A stretch of DNA of 12,324 bases. Origin: an uncultured Roseiflexaceae bacterium (lineage in GTDB: Bacteria > Chloroflexota > Chloroflexia > Chloroflexales > Roseiflexaceae). The translations under genes were made by a program, and so were the position numbers. Of this stretch, positions 6,241 through 12,324 are shown in pieces. Numbering within the stretch: position 1 is the stretch's first letter; each line of letters opens with the position of its first letter. The stretch covers positions 1-12,324 of the forward strand of contig CAIPUQ010000008.1 in assembly GCA_903868295.1 (NCBI GenBank). Reading direction: 5' to 3'. The notes below the pieces were generated by a model. That model did not search any database. It was not told where the DNA came from and saw nothing but the letters and a program-made list of their open reading frames with translations.

Positions 6241-9081
6241 ATGAACACGTTGCCATCGCGGAAGGTTATCGCAGCCATCAGTGTCCTGCTCACGCTCCTG
6301 CTCAACAATCTTATCATGACTGCTGGGACGAAAATTTACGCCACCAACGATGGAAGTACTCCTACGCGTACCGATGAACCTTTGTCCGAAGAATTGCCAT
6401 CAGCTCCTGCTCGCACGAGTGCCGACCCGCGCTCGATGAGTGTATATGCTGGAGAGCACTCCTCGATTGCCTTGACATCGAGTAATCTGCCCGTCATCAG
6501 TTACACCGATGACAACAACGGCGACCTCAAACTGGCGGTGTGTAACAATACCGCCTGTACCAGTCCCATTATCTCGACCATCGATAGCGGTGGCTGGGTT
6601 GGGTATTACAACTCGCTTGCTTTGACGTCGAGTAATTATCCCGTCATCAGTTATTTCGATGGCACCAACGAAAACCTGAAACTGGCAGTATGTAACGATG
6701 CGGCCTGTACGAGTCCGACCATCTCAACGTTGGATAGTACGGAAAATGTAGGGATGTACACCTCGCTCGCCTTAACGACGGCAAACTTCCCAGTCATCAG
6801 TTATTACGATGACACCAACCGCGACCTGAAACTCGCGGTGTGTAACAATACCGCCTGTACAAGTCCAACCATCTCGACCCTCGATAGCACAGATTTTGTT
6901 GGTGCGTACACCTCGATTGCCATGACGTCGAGTAATCTCCCCGTCATCAGTTATGTCGATGACTCCAACGGAGCCCTCAAACTCGCGGTGTGCACCAATG
7001 CCGCCTGCACCAGTCCCGCCATCTCGACCATCGATAGCACCGGGGATGTTGGGTATTCTTCGTCGCTTGCCTTGACGTCGAGTAATGTACCCGTCATCAG
7101 TTATTACTATCGCACCAACGAGGACCTCAAACTCGCGGTGTGCACCAATACCGCCTGCACCAGTCCCACCATCTCGACCATCGATAGCACCGGGGATGTT
7201 GGGTATTCTTCCTCGCTTGTATTGACGACGGCAAATGTCCCAGTCATCAGTTATTACGATGCCACCAACAGCAACCTCAAACTCGCGGTGTGTACCGATG
7301 TTGCCTGCACCAGTCCCGCCATCTCGACCCTCGATAGCACCGGGTATGTTGGGGAGTACACCTCGATTGCCTTGACGACGGCAAATGTCCCAGTCATCAG
7401 TTATTCCGATAGTTGGCAATACAATCTCAAACTGGCGGTGTGTAACGATACCGCCTGTACCAGTCCCGCCATCTCGACCCTCGATCACACAGTGAATGTT
7501 GGTGATTACACTTCGCTTGCTTTGACGTCGAGTGATAATCCCGTCATCAGTTATTACGATAGCACCAACGGCGACCTCAAACTCGCGGTGTGTGACAATA
7601 CGGCCTGCACCAGTCCCACCATTTCGACCCTCGATAGCATTGGGGATGTTGGAATGTACACCTCGATTGCAGTGACGTTGAGTAATGTGCCCGTCATAAG
7701 TTATTACGATTACACCAACAAAAACCTCAAACTCGCGGTGTGTAACGATACTGCCTGTGCGAGTCCAACTATCTCAACGCTGGATAGTGGTGGAGATGTA
7801 GGGGGGGACACCTCGCTTGCCTTGACGTCGAGTAATCTGCCCGTCATTGCTTATGAGGATTCCACCAACAGCGACCTCAAACTCGCGGTGTGTAACAATG
7901 CGGCCTGCACCAGTCCCGCCATCTCGACCCTCGACAGCAGCGGGTATGTTGGGCAACCCTCGCTTGCTTTGACGTCGAGTAATCTTCCCGTCATCAGTTA
8001 TTACAGCAACCAGCAGCTCAAACTCGCGGTGTGTAACAATGCAGCTTGTTCCAGTCCCGCCACGTCGATCCTCGATTTCAATGATAATAACGGGGATTTC
8101 TCCTCGATTGCATTGACGTCGAATGATGTACCTGTCATCAGTTATCATACTGGATATCCCTACGGCCACCTCAAACTCGCGATATGTAACAATGCGGCCT
8201 GTACCAGTCCCGCCATCTCGACCATCGATAGAGCAGGCTGGGTTGGGTACTATACCTCGATTGCCGTATCATCGAGTAATCTACCCATCATCAGTTATTA
8301 CGATCAAACCAAAAGCGACCTCAAACTCGCGGTGTGTAACGATGCCGCCTGTAGCAGTCCGACCTTCTCGATCTTAGATAGCATAGGGGATGTTGGTGAG
8401 TACACCTCGCTTGCCTTGACATCGAGTAATCTGCCCGTAATCAGTTATTTGGATAGAACCAACTATGCGCTCAAGATCTATCATGTTCCGGTGGGGGTTG
8501 TGGACGAAGGCAAGCCAAACACTTTTACAAAGTTAGCACCCACCAATAATGCTAAGCTAAATAGTACCTCGGCAGTCTTGACATGGAGCTCGGCTGTTGC
8601 CATCGACAGATACGAATACTGCATTGCGACCTCAGCGGTCGCCTGCACCAATTGGACGAGCGCCGGCACAAGTACGACCGCTACAAAGACGGGTCTTGCG
8701 GACAACACCACTTACTACTGGCAGGTGCGGGCTATCAATGTAGATGGGACGACGTTTGCAGATAGCATGAGTTTTGGTCAATTCACCGTCGTTCTGCCTC
8801 CAGCTGCCTTCAACAAGACCAGCCCGGCCAATAACGCCACCAACCAACCGTCCACCGTCACGCTCACGTGGGCGGCCAGCACCCGTGCCTCCAGTTATGA
8901 GTACTGTATTGCGCTGACGCAGGCCGCTTGTACCAACTGGAAGAGTACCGGCACGAAGACCACCGTCGCTGTCTCCGGCCTCGCCAAAGCAAAGTCATAC
9001 TTCTGGCAGGTCCGCGCCAAGAACACCGGTGGGACCACTATCTCATCTGGTGGCTATAGTAAATTCACCACCCAGAAGTAG
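6241..9081 (+). CDS. Predicted exported protein: 14 propeller-like repeats plus two Fn3-like domains
   Basis: 946 residues. The ATG at 6241 has AAAAGGAG ending six bases upstream; an in-frame ATG 33 bases earlier has none. Residues 1-34 form a signal peptide (basic SRK, a Leu-rich core, likely cleavage after KIYA). A Thr/Ser/Pro-rich spacer follows. Residues 75-752 hold 14 repeats of about 50 residues (13 full, one partial), each of the pattern S-L/I-ALTSSN-x-PVISYYD, then DLKLAVCNxxAC, then SPxISTLDSxGxVG. Each full copy has a Cys-x4-Cys pair, probably a disulfide. Two Fn3-like domains end the protein (about 758-852 and 853-946), each with YEYC...ACTNW and TYYWQVRA or SYFWQVRA. No lipobox, sortase signal, transmembrane tail or enzyme motif is visible. 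Repeat layout suggests beta-propeller blades; a role in adhesion or binding is inference. It is a monocistronic gene between two matching terminators. Confidence 0.9.
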   Translation: MNTLPSRKVIAAISVLLTLLLNNLIMTAGTKIYATNDGSTPTRTDEPLSEELPSAPARTSADPRSMSVYAGEHSSIALTSSNLPVISYTDDNNGDLKLAVCNNTACTSPIISTIDSGGWVGYYNSLALTSSNYPVISYFDGTNENLKLAVCNDAACTSPTISTLDSTENVGMYTSLALTTANFPVISYYDDTNRDLKLAVCNNTACTSPTISTLDSTDFVGAYTSIAMTSSNLPVISYVDDSNGALKLAVCTNAACTSPAISTIDSTGDVGYSSSLALTSSNVPVISYYYRTNEDLKLAVCTNTACTSPTISTIDSTGDVGYSSSLVLTTANVPVISYYDATNSNLKLAVCTDVACTSPAISTLDSTGYVGEYTSIALTTANVPVISYSDSWQYNLKLAVCNDTACTSPAISTLDHTVNVGDYTSLALTSSDNPVISYYDSTNGDLKLAVCDNTACTSPTISTLDSIGDVGMYTSIAVTLSNVPVISYYDYTNKNLKLAVCNDTACASPTISTLDSGGDVGGDTSLALTSSNLPVIAYEDSTNSDLKLAVCNNAACTSPAISTLDSSGYVGQPSLALTSSNLPVISYYSNQQLKLAVCNNAACSSPATSILDFNDNNGDFSSIALTSNDVPVISYHTGYPYGHLKLAICNNAACTSPAISTIDRAGWVGYYTSIAVSSSNLPIISYYDQTKSDLKLAVCNDAACSSPTFSILDSIGDVGEYTSLALTSSNLPVISYLDRTNYALKIYHVPVGVVDEGKPNTFTKLAPTNNAKLNSTSAVLTWSSAVAIDRYEYCIATSAVACTNWTSAGTSTTATKTGLADNTTYYWQVRAINVDGTTFADSMSFGQFTVVLPPAAFNKTSPANNATNQPSTVTLTWAASTRASSYEYCIALTQAACTNWKSTGTKTTVAVSGLAKAKSYFWQVRAKNTGGTTISSGGYSKFTTQK
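6463..8496 (+). repeat. In-frame tandem repeat array, 14 units of about 150 bp
   Basis: Units begin at 6463, 6613, 6763, 6913, 7063, 7213, 7363, 7513, 7663, 7813, 7960, 8104, 8257 and 8407. The first nine are exactly 150 bp, the next are 147, 144, 153 and 150 bp, and the last is cut after about 90 bp. All length changes keep frame. Shared DNA cores include GTCATCAGTTATTAC, CTCAAACTCGCGGTGTGT and ATCTCGACC. Variation concentrates at the segment after YYD and before the next unit, as expected for loops of a solenoid or propeller. Confidence 0.95.
8512..9078 (+). other. Pair of Fn3-like domain coding segments
   Basis: Two homologous segments of about 95 codons (about 8512-8795 and 8796-9078). 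Each has a P-x-NNA start, an SAVLTWSS or TVTLTWAAS strand, YEYCIA, a second Cys seven residues on (ACTNW), T-GLA and a YYWQVRA or YFWQVRA strand, as in fibronectin type III-like sandwiches. The Cys pair in this fold is not typical and echoes the Cys pair of the upstream repeats. Confidence 0.7.
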
Positions 9082-9095
9082 TGCGATACTTACAG

Positions 9096-9132
9096 ATCCG
9101 CCACAGCCGAGGCTGTGGCGGATTGTTATTTT
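9096..9132 (+). terminator. Intrinsic terminator after the repeat protein gene
   Basis: Arms ATCCGCCACAGCC (9096-9108) and GGCTGTGGCGGAT (9111-9123) with GA between them, then TG and TTATTTT (9126-9132). The arms are identical to those at 6026-6053; only the central dinucleotide differs (GA against TC). It lies 14 bases after the stop. The convergent lipoprotein gene ends 63 bases to the right, but on that strand no T run follows the hairpin. Confidence 0.85.
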
Positions 9133-9195
9133 GCGTCCTAGAGGTACAAAGAAACGGTAAGGGCGCACCCAGTGCACTCTCACCCATTCCCAAGA

Positions 9196-9918
9196 TTACT
9201 TTTCAGCGGCCACAAACTTTACCGTCAAGGCGGCCTCGTCCTCGGCCTTGAGCACGCCGAAGATATCCGGAGCATCGAAGCCGAAATCGCTCATCTTGAT
9301 AACCGTGGTGGCCTCGCCCGTTACCGTGTTGCCTTGCAATGTGCCCACCACCGACCACTCGACTGGCTTAGTGATATCGCGTACGGTCATGTCGCCGACG
9401 AGCGTGAATGTCACTTGTGCACCCTCGGTATAACTCTCGGGTAGGTTCAGCGCTCCAGTCGATACAAAATCAGCATACGGGTACGTGTCTGACTCCAACC
9501 ACTGCCGGCGGATTGCATTATCACGGCGCGGGCTGTCGCTTTTGAGTGTGCGCAAATCGACGCGGATACGGGTGACTTTGCCACTCGGCTTCCCATTGCT
9601 GGTTACTTCAAATGCACCTTCGACTGCATTGGTGACGCCGACAGCGGTGAACAAGCGGTTGTCCGAGAAGAAGATTTCTTCGACCGCATAGGCGGCGCTA
9701 CTCTGCGTACTATCGATCTCAAACACACGTACCGCAGCCGGTTCGGCCGCTACTGCGGTTGGGTCGGCCGGGGCTGCAGTCGGCGCGACGTCTGCGACCA
9801 CAACCGTTGGCTCTACGGCTGATTCGGTCGGCGTCGTTGGACTCGGTTCTACAGCCGGAGTGGGCGTCCCACAACTCACCAAAAAGAGGAGGAAACCTAC
9901 GAGCAGTACATTCTTCAT
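9196..9918 (-). CDS. YceI-family lipoprotein
   Basis: 240 residues from the ATG at 9918. YceI domains are small lipocalin-like barrels outside the cytoplasmic membrane that bind long isoprenoid or amphipathic lipids. Seen: a lipoprotein signal peptide (MKN, hydrophobic core, LVSC lipobox with Cys16), a Pro/Thr/Ala/Glu-rich tether (about 17-63), then a YceI domain (about 64-238) with FEIDSTQSSAAYAV, the RRDNAIRRQWLESDTYPYADFVST segment typical of the family, and GDMTVRDITKPVEW. The ATG was preferred over an in-frame GTG five codons upstream because it gives a compact signal peptide; neither has a strong ribosome binding site. Upstream it faces the divergent inositol operon 113 bases away. The ligand is unknown. 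Confidence 0.92.
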   Translation of the reverse strand: MKNVLLVGFLLFLVSCGTPTPAVEPSPTTPTESAVEPTVVVADVAPTAAPADPTAVAAEPAAVRVFEIDSTQSSAAYAVEEIFFSDNRLFTAVGVTNAVEGAFEVTSNGKPSGKVTRIRVDLRTLKSDSPRRDNAIRRQWLESDTYPYADFVSTGALNLPESYTEGAQVTFTLVGDMTVRDITKPVEWSVVGTLQGNTVTGEATTVIKMSDFGFDAPDIFGVLKAEDEAALTVKFVAAEK

Positions 9919-9939
9919 TCGGTGTTTTCCCACTCTCGG

Positions 9940-9968
9940 TTGACTTTATTGCTCCTATCAATAATAAT
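9940..9968 (+). promoter_or_regulatory. Promoter of the lacI-iolB-iolC operon
   Basis: TTGACT (9940-9945) and AATAAT (9963-9968) are each one base from consensus and are 17 bases apart. Transcription would begin near 9975, leaving a leader of about 57 bases to the regulator's ATG. The -35 box lies only 22 bases upstream of the divergent lipoprotein start codon. Confidence 0.65.
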
Positions 9969-9985
9969 ACCCCACATCCGAACGC

Positions 9986-9997
9986 GCACACGTGTGC
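9986..9997 (+). promoter_or_regulatory. Candidate LacI-type operator
   Basis: GCACACGTGTGC is a perfect 12-base palindrome with a central CG, the form expected of operators for LacI-family dimers. It sits about 11-22 bases downstream of the predicted transcription start, where a bound repressor would block initiation or elongation. Assignment to the regulator encoded next to it is inference. Confidence 0.5.
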
Positions 9998-10031
9998 ACA
10001 ACACTTAAAATGCGCTGAGAGCGAGGCATGA

Positions 10032-11060
10032 ATGGCGCGCAGGGTATCCATCATGGACATTGCCGCGCGAGCGGGGGTTTCGCACACCACCGTGTCGCGG
10101 GCATTACGAGGGCACACCCGGATCAGCGCCGTGGTACGCGGACGAATCATCGAACTCGCAGACCAAATGGGATACGTCCCCAATGCGATCGCGCAGAGTC
10201 TGCAACAACAACAGAGCTGCACCATTGGTGTGGTCATTTCCGACATAGCAGATCCATTCTGGGGCGAGGTCGTCAAAGGAATCGACGACGTATGTACCTC
10301 CAACGGGCAGTCGGTGTTGCTCCATGCAGCAGCCCACGACGAGAAGCTTCAGATCACGGCGATACGCAGACTGCAACAACGCCGGGTCGATGGGATTATC
10401 GTGGTCGATTCGCAACTCGGACCGAGCGAAATCCGGCAACTCGAAGCGAGTGGTTCGCCGATGGTCTTCATCAATAGCCAACGCACCTTCGAATCATCGT
10501 CGCTCCGCAGTGTAACCATCGATAATTATGCCGGGGGAGCGATTGCTGCTGATCATCTCGTGGCTCTCGGTCATCATAAAGTTGCGTATTTTGGATCACC
10601 CAAACGGCCAGGATCCAATCTCAAACGGTCGCTGGGATTCATCGATACGTTGGTCGCCCATGGAGTCCAACGGAGCCGCATCGTTCAGAATGAATGTGCT
10701 ACCGACATCGCCGATATCGACGGCGGATACACGATGGCACAGGCCCTCAATGAGCCCGGGGTGACGGCGGTTTTTTGTTATAACGATGCGATTGCATTGG
10801 GCGCGTTAGCGGGATTTCGTGCCAACGGAGTAGCCGTCCCCCACAAAATCAGTGTGGTCGGCTTCGACGATCTGGCCATGGCCCGCTACAGCTGGCCGCC
10901 GTTGACAACAATTGCACAACCCAAAGAACTCCTCGGCCAAACAGCGATGCACAATCTGGCGACCCTCATCGGCGGAGCATCTGTTACTGATGCCGTGTTG
11001 GTCCCGTCACTTCTTATCCGCGATAGTAGTACCCCTCTATTGAAAGGACTCCGCTCATGA
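10032..11060 (+). CDS. LacI-family transcriptional regulator (likely inositol operon repressor)
   Basis: 342 residues, the usual length. Seen: an N-terminal helix-turn-helix (SIMDIAARAGVSHTTVSRALRG within 6-27), the hinge region up to about residue 60, and a periplasmic-binding-protein-like sensor domain with TIGVVISDIADPFW (64-77), DGIIVVDS (120-127), ADHLVALGHHKVAYFG (173-188), FCYNDAIALGAL (248-259) and ISVVGFDD (273-280). The ATG at 10032 has GAGG five bases upstream. Its stop overlaps the iolB start in ATGA, so it is the first gene of the iol operon and would regulate itself. The inducer is presumably inositol or a catabolite; this rests on context only, since LacI sensor domains do not reveal their ligand by simple motifs. 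Confidence 0.95.
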   Translation: MARRVSIMDIAARAGVSHTTVSRALRGHTRISAVVRGRIIELADQMGYVPNAIAQSLQQQQSCTIGVVISDIADPFWGEVVKGIDDVCTSNGQSVLLHAAAHDEKLQITAIRRLQQRRVDGIIVVDSQLGPSEIRQLEASGSPMVFINSQRTFESSSLRSVTIDNYAGGAIAADHLVALGHHKVAYFGSPKRPGSNLKRSLGFIDTLVAHGVQRSRIVQNECATDIADIDGGYTMAQALNEPGVTAVFCYNDAIALGALAGFRANGVAVPHKISVVGFDDLAMARYSWPPLTTIAQPKELLGQTAMHNLATLIGGASVTDAVLVPSLLIRDSSTPLLKGLRS

Positions 11061-11956
11061 CACCGACCTATACCGCAGCAAATCTCCTGGTGGCGCCTGG
11101 CAATGCCCGTGACCCCCATGTCGTCGTCGAAGTCACTCCTGAACTTGCACAGTGGCAACACATCAACTTCCAGGTACGGCGGCTCTCCAAAGGTGGTGCG
11201 TGGAGTTTCGCCACAACTACCCAAGAATGTGCCATCGTGATGCTCAGCGGGAGTGCACATGTCGACAGCAGCGCCGGCACCTGGGACATCGGCGGGCGGC
11301 CACATGTTTTTGCGGGTGGCGCCTATGTGCTCTACCAGTCGCTCCACACGTCGTTTACTGTGCATGCATCGAGTGATTGCGAGTTTGCATTTACCTGGGT
11401 CGAAGCAACCACCCCGCACGCACCGGTCCTCGTGACGCCGGCCGACATCAAGCAAGAAATCCGTGGCGGCGACAATGCCACCCGCCAGATTAACCAACTC
11501 ATGCCTCCAGGTTTTGCCTGCGAGCGACTCGTCTTGGTCGAGGTATACACGCCGTCGGGGAGCTGGTCGAGCTATCCTCCACACAAGCACGATGTCCATC
11601 GCGTCGGCCCTGACGGCAAATTGCTCGAGGCGAATCTCGAAGAGGTCTACTTTTATAAACACGACAAACCCGACGGCTTCGCGTTCCAGCGCGTGTATAC
11701 CGACGAGCAGTCGCCCATCCATGCGGCCGGTTCGCCCATCGATGCGGTGCTGGTAGCCCGTCCAGATCACGTAGTCCTCGTCCCTGCGGGGTATCATCCC
11801 GTCACCAGCGCACCTGGCTACACCACGTATTACCTCAATGTGTTGGCAGGGAGTGCACAGTCGCTGGCCAACGTCGATGACCCACACCACACCTGGGTCA
11901 AAGACCACTACCAAGGGCTCGACCCACGCTTGCCGCTCTACCCGCAAGGGAGCTAA
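11057..11956 (+). CDS. iolB: 5-deoxy-glucuronate isomerase
   Basis: 299 residues, slightly longer than the typical 270-odd. IolB is a cytoplasmic cupin-type isomerase that converts 5-deoxy-D-glucuronate into 5-dehydro-2-deoxy-D-gluconate in myo-inositol breakdown. Seen: the signature SSYPPHKHD (171-179) with His176 and His178, EEVYFYK (195-201) with Glu196, and PAGYHPVTSAPGYTTYYLNVLAG (243-265) with His247, the expected metal ligands of the C-terminal cupin. The N-terminal half is a second, degenerate cupin. AAAGGA (11043-11048) lies eight bases before the ATG, inside the end of the regulator gene, and the 4-base overlap implies coupling. iolC follows two bases after the stop. Confidence 0.96.
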   Translation: MTPTYTAANLLVAPGNARDPHVVVEVTPELAQWQHINFQVRRLSKGGAWSFATTTQECAIVMLSGSAHVDSSAGTWDIGGRPHVFAGGAYVLYQSLHTSFTVHASSDCEFAFTWVEATTPHAPVLVTPADIKQEIRGGDNATRQINQLMPPGFACERLVLVEVYTPSGSWSSYPPHKHDVHRVGPDGKLLEANLEEVYFYKHDKPDGFAFQRVYTDEQSPIHAAGSPIDAVLVARPDHVVLVPAGYHPVTSAPGYTTYYLNVLAGSAQSLANVDDPHHTWVKDHYQGLDPRLPLYPQGS

Positions 11957-11958
11957 CC

Positions 11959-12324
11959 ATGGCACGTACCTACGATGTCTTGACGATGGGGCGATCTTCG
12001 ATAGATTTGTATGCCAACGACGTCGGAGCAGCGTTCGTTGACATCAAAAGCTTTGCCGCATACGTCGGTGGCTGCCCGACCAACATCAGTGTGGCAGCCC
12101 AGCGACTCGGTTCGCGTACCGCGCTGTTGACCGCGGTCGGTGTCGATCAGGTGGGCGACTTCATCATCAATTTTTGTAGCAACGAAGGCATCGAAACACG
12201 GTACAGCCCGCGCAAAGCCGGACACCGCTCCAGTGCTGTGGTGCTGGGGATCGAGCCACCCAACAAGTTCCCGTTGACCTATTACCGCGACAATTGTGCC
12301 GATATCGAACTCACCATCGACGAC
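11959..12324 (+). CDS. iolC: 5-dehydro-2-deoxygluconokinase, N-terminal part
   Basis: 122 codons are present; the gene runs off the right edge. IolC is a PfkB/ribokinase-family kinase that phosphorylates 5-dehydro-2-deoxygluconate with ATP, the step after IolB. Seen in translation: DVLTMGRSSIDLYAND near the N terminus, as in IolC, the PfkB substrate-side motif YVGGCPTNISVAAQRLG (residues 35-51), TAVGVDQVGDF, and FPLTYYRDNCADIEL, where IolC proteins typically have FPL-FYR-x-AD. AAGGGAG (11946-11952) lies six bases before the ATG, and the gap from iolB is two bases. The C-terminal ATP-binding motif and catalytic base are outside the window. Confidence 0.93.
   Translation, partial: MARTYDVLTMGRSSIDLYANDVGAAFVDIKSFAAYVGGCPTNISVAAQRLGSRTALLTAVGVDQVGDFIINFCSNEGIETRYSPRKAGHRSSAVVLGIEPPNKFPLTYYRDNCADIELTIDD

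Noticed and set aside
6772..7488. 238-codon minus-strand frame with regular repeats
   Set aside because: It is the mirror image of the 150-bp repeat array. The repeats come from the plus-strand gene; the frame stays open only because one unit without stops is copied many times.
7774..8169. 131-codon minus-strand frame
   Set aside because: Same reason: antisense to the repeat array, no start signal or known domain.
6463..8496. CRISPR-like or satellite repeat
   Set aside because: Units are 150 bp, divergent, contiguous without spacers and keep the reading frame, so they encode protein repeats.
10006..10011. Alternative -10 box TAAAAT closer to the regulator gene
   Set aside because: It lacks a -35 match at the right distance, whereas TTGACT and AATAAT at 9940-9968 fit well.
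10886..11965. 359-codon open frame on the minus strand
   Set aside because: It is antisense to iolB and the end of the regulator gene, both of which have clear family motifs and ribosome binding sites; the translation shows no domain.

Overview
The window is an ordinary-looking stretch of a moderately GC-rich bacterial chromosome with one accessory-looking gene. Gene content (a tandem-repeat secreted protein with Fn3-like tails, a large HisS/HisZ-like synthetase paired with a ketopantoate-reductase-like gene, an inositol operon under a LacI-type regulator) is compatible with a Chloroflexota-type bacterium. That placement is an inference from general resemblance; there is no rRNA in the window to test it.

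Layout. (1) Minus strand, 46-2447: a histidyl-tRNA synthetase family gene followed by a PanE/ApbA-family reductase, joined by a 4-base GTGA stop/start overlap, so one two-gene operon. (2) Plus strand, 2574-6063: a strong sigma70-type promoter, a short leader with a perfect hairpin, then rplS (ribosomal protein L19), a small SAM-dependent methyltransferase, rnhB (RNase HII), a HEAT-like helical-repeat protein of unknown role and a D-2-hydroxyacid dehydrogenase. The genes are packed with gaps or overlaps of a few bases (41 bp at most) and the block ends at a strong intrinsic terminator. (3) Plus strand, 6241-9081: a 946-residue predicted exported protein made of 14 blade-like repeats of about 50 residues (13 full, one partial), each full copy with one Cys pair, followed by two Fn3-like domains. 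It is closed by a second terminator whose stem is identical to that of the terminator in front of the gene. (4) Minus strand, 9196-9918: a YceI-family lipoprotein. (5) Plus strand, 9940 to the end: a divergent promoter and a palindromic candidate operator, then a LacI-family regulator, iolB and the start of iolC, translationally coupled, forming a myo-inositol catabolic operon that runs out of the window.

How they fit together. The lacI-iolB-iolC cluster is the clearest functional unit: 5-deoxyglucuronate made from inositol is isomerised by IolB and phosphorylated by IolC after it becomes 5-dehydro-2-deoxygluconate, with the first gene probably repressing the operon and itself. The rplS-rnhB block is housekeeping with two less characterised passengers. 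The repeat protein is the most unusual item: it reads as an extracellular double seven-bladed propeller candidate whose repeats show signs of recent internal recombination. I found no mobile element, CRISPR array, tRNA, rRNA or phage gene. No gene-free stretch exceeds 300 bases; the longest are 5997-6240 and 2448-2673, described below.
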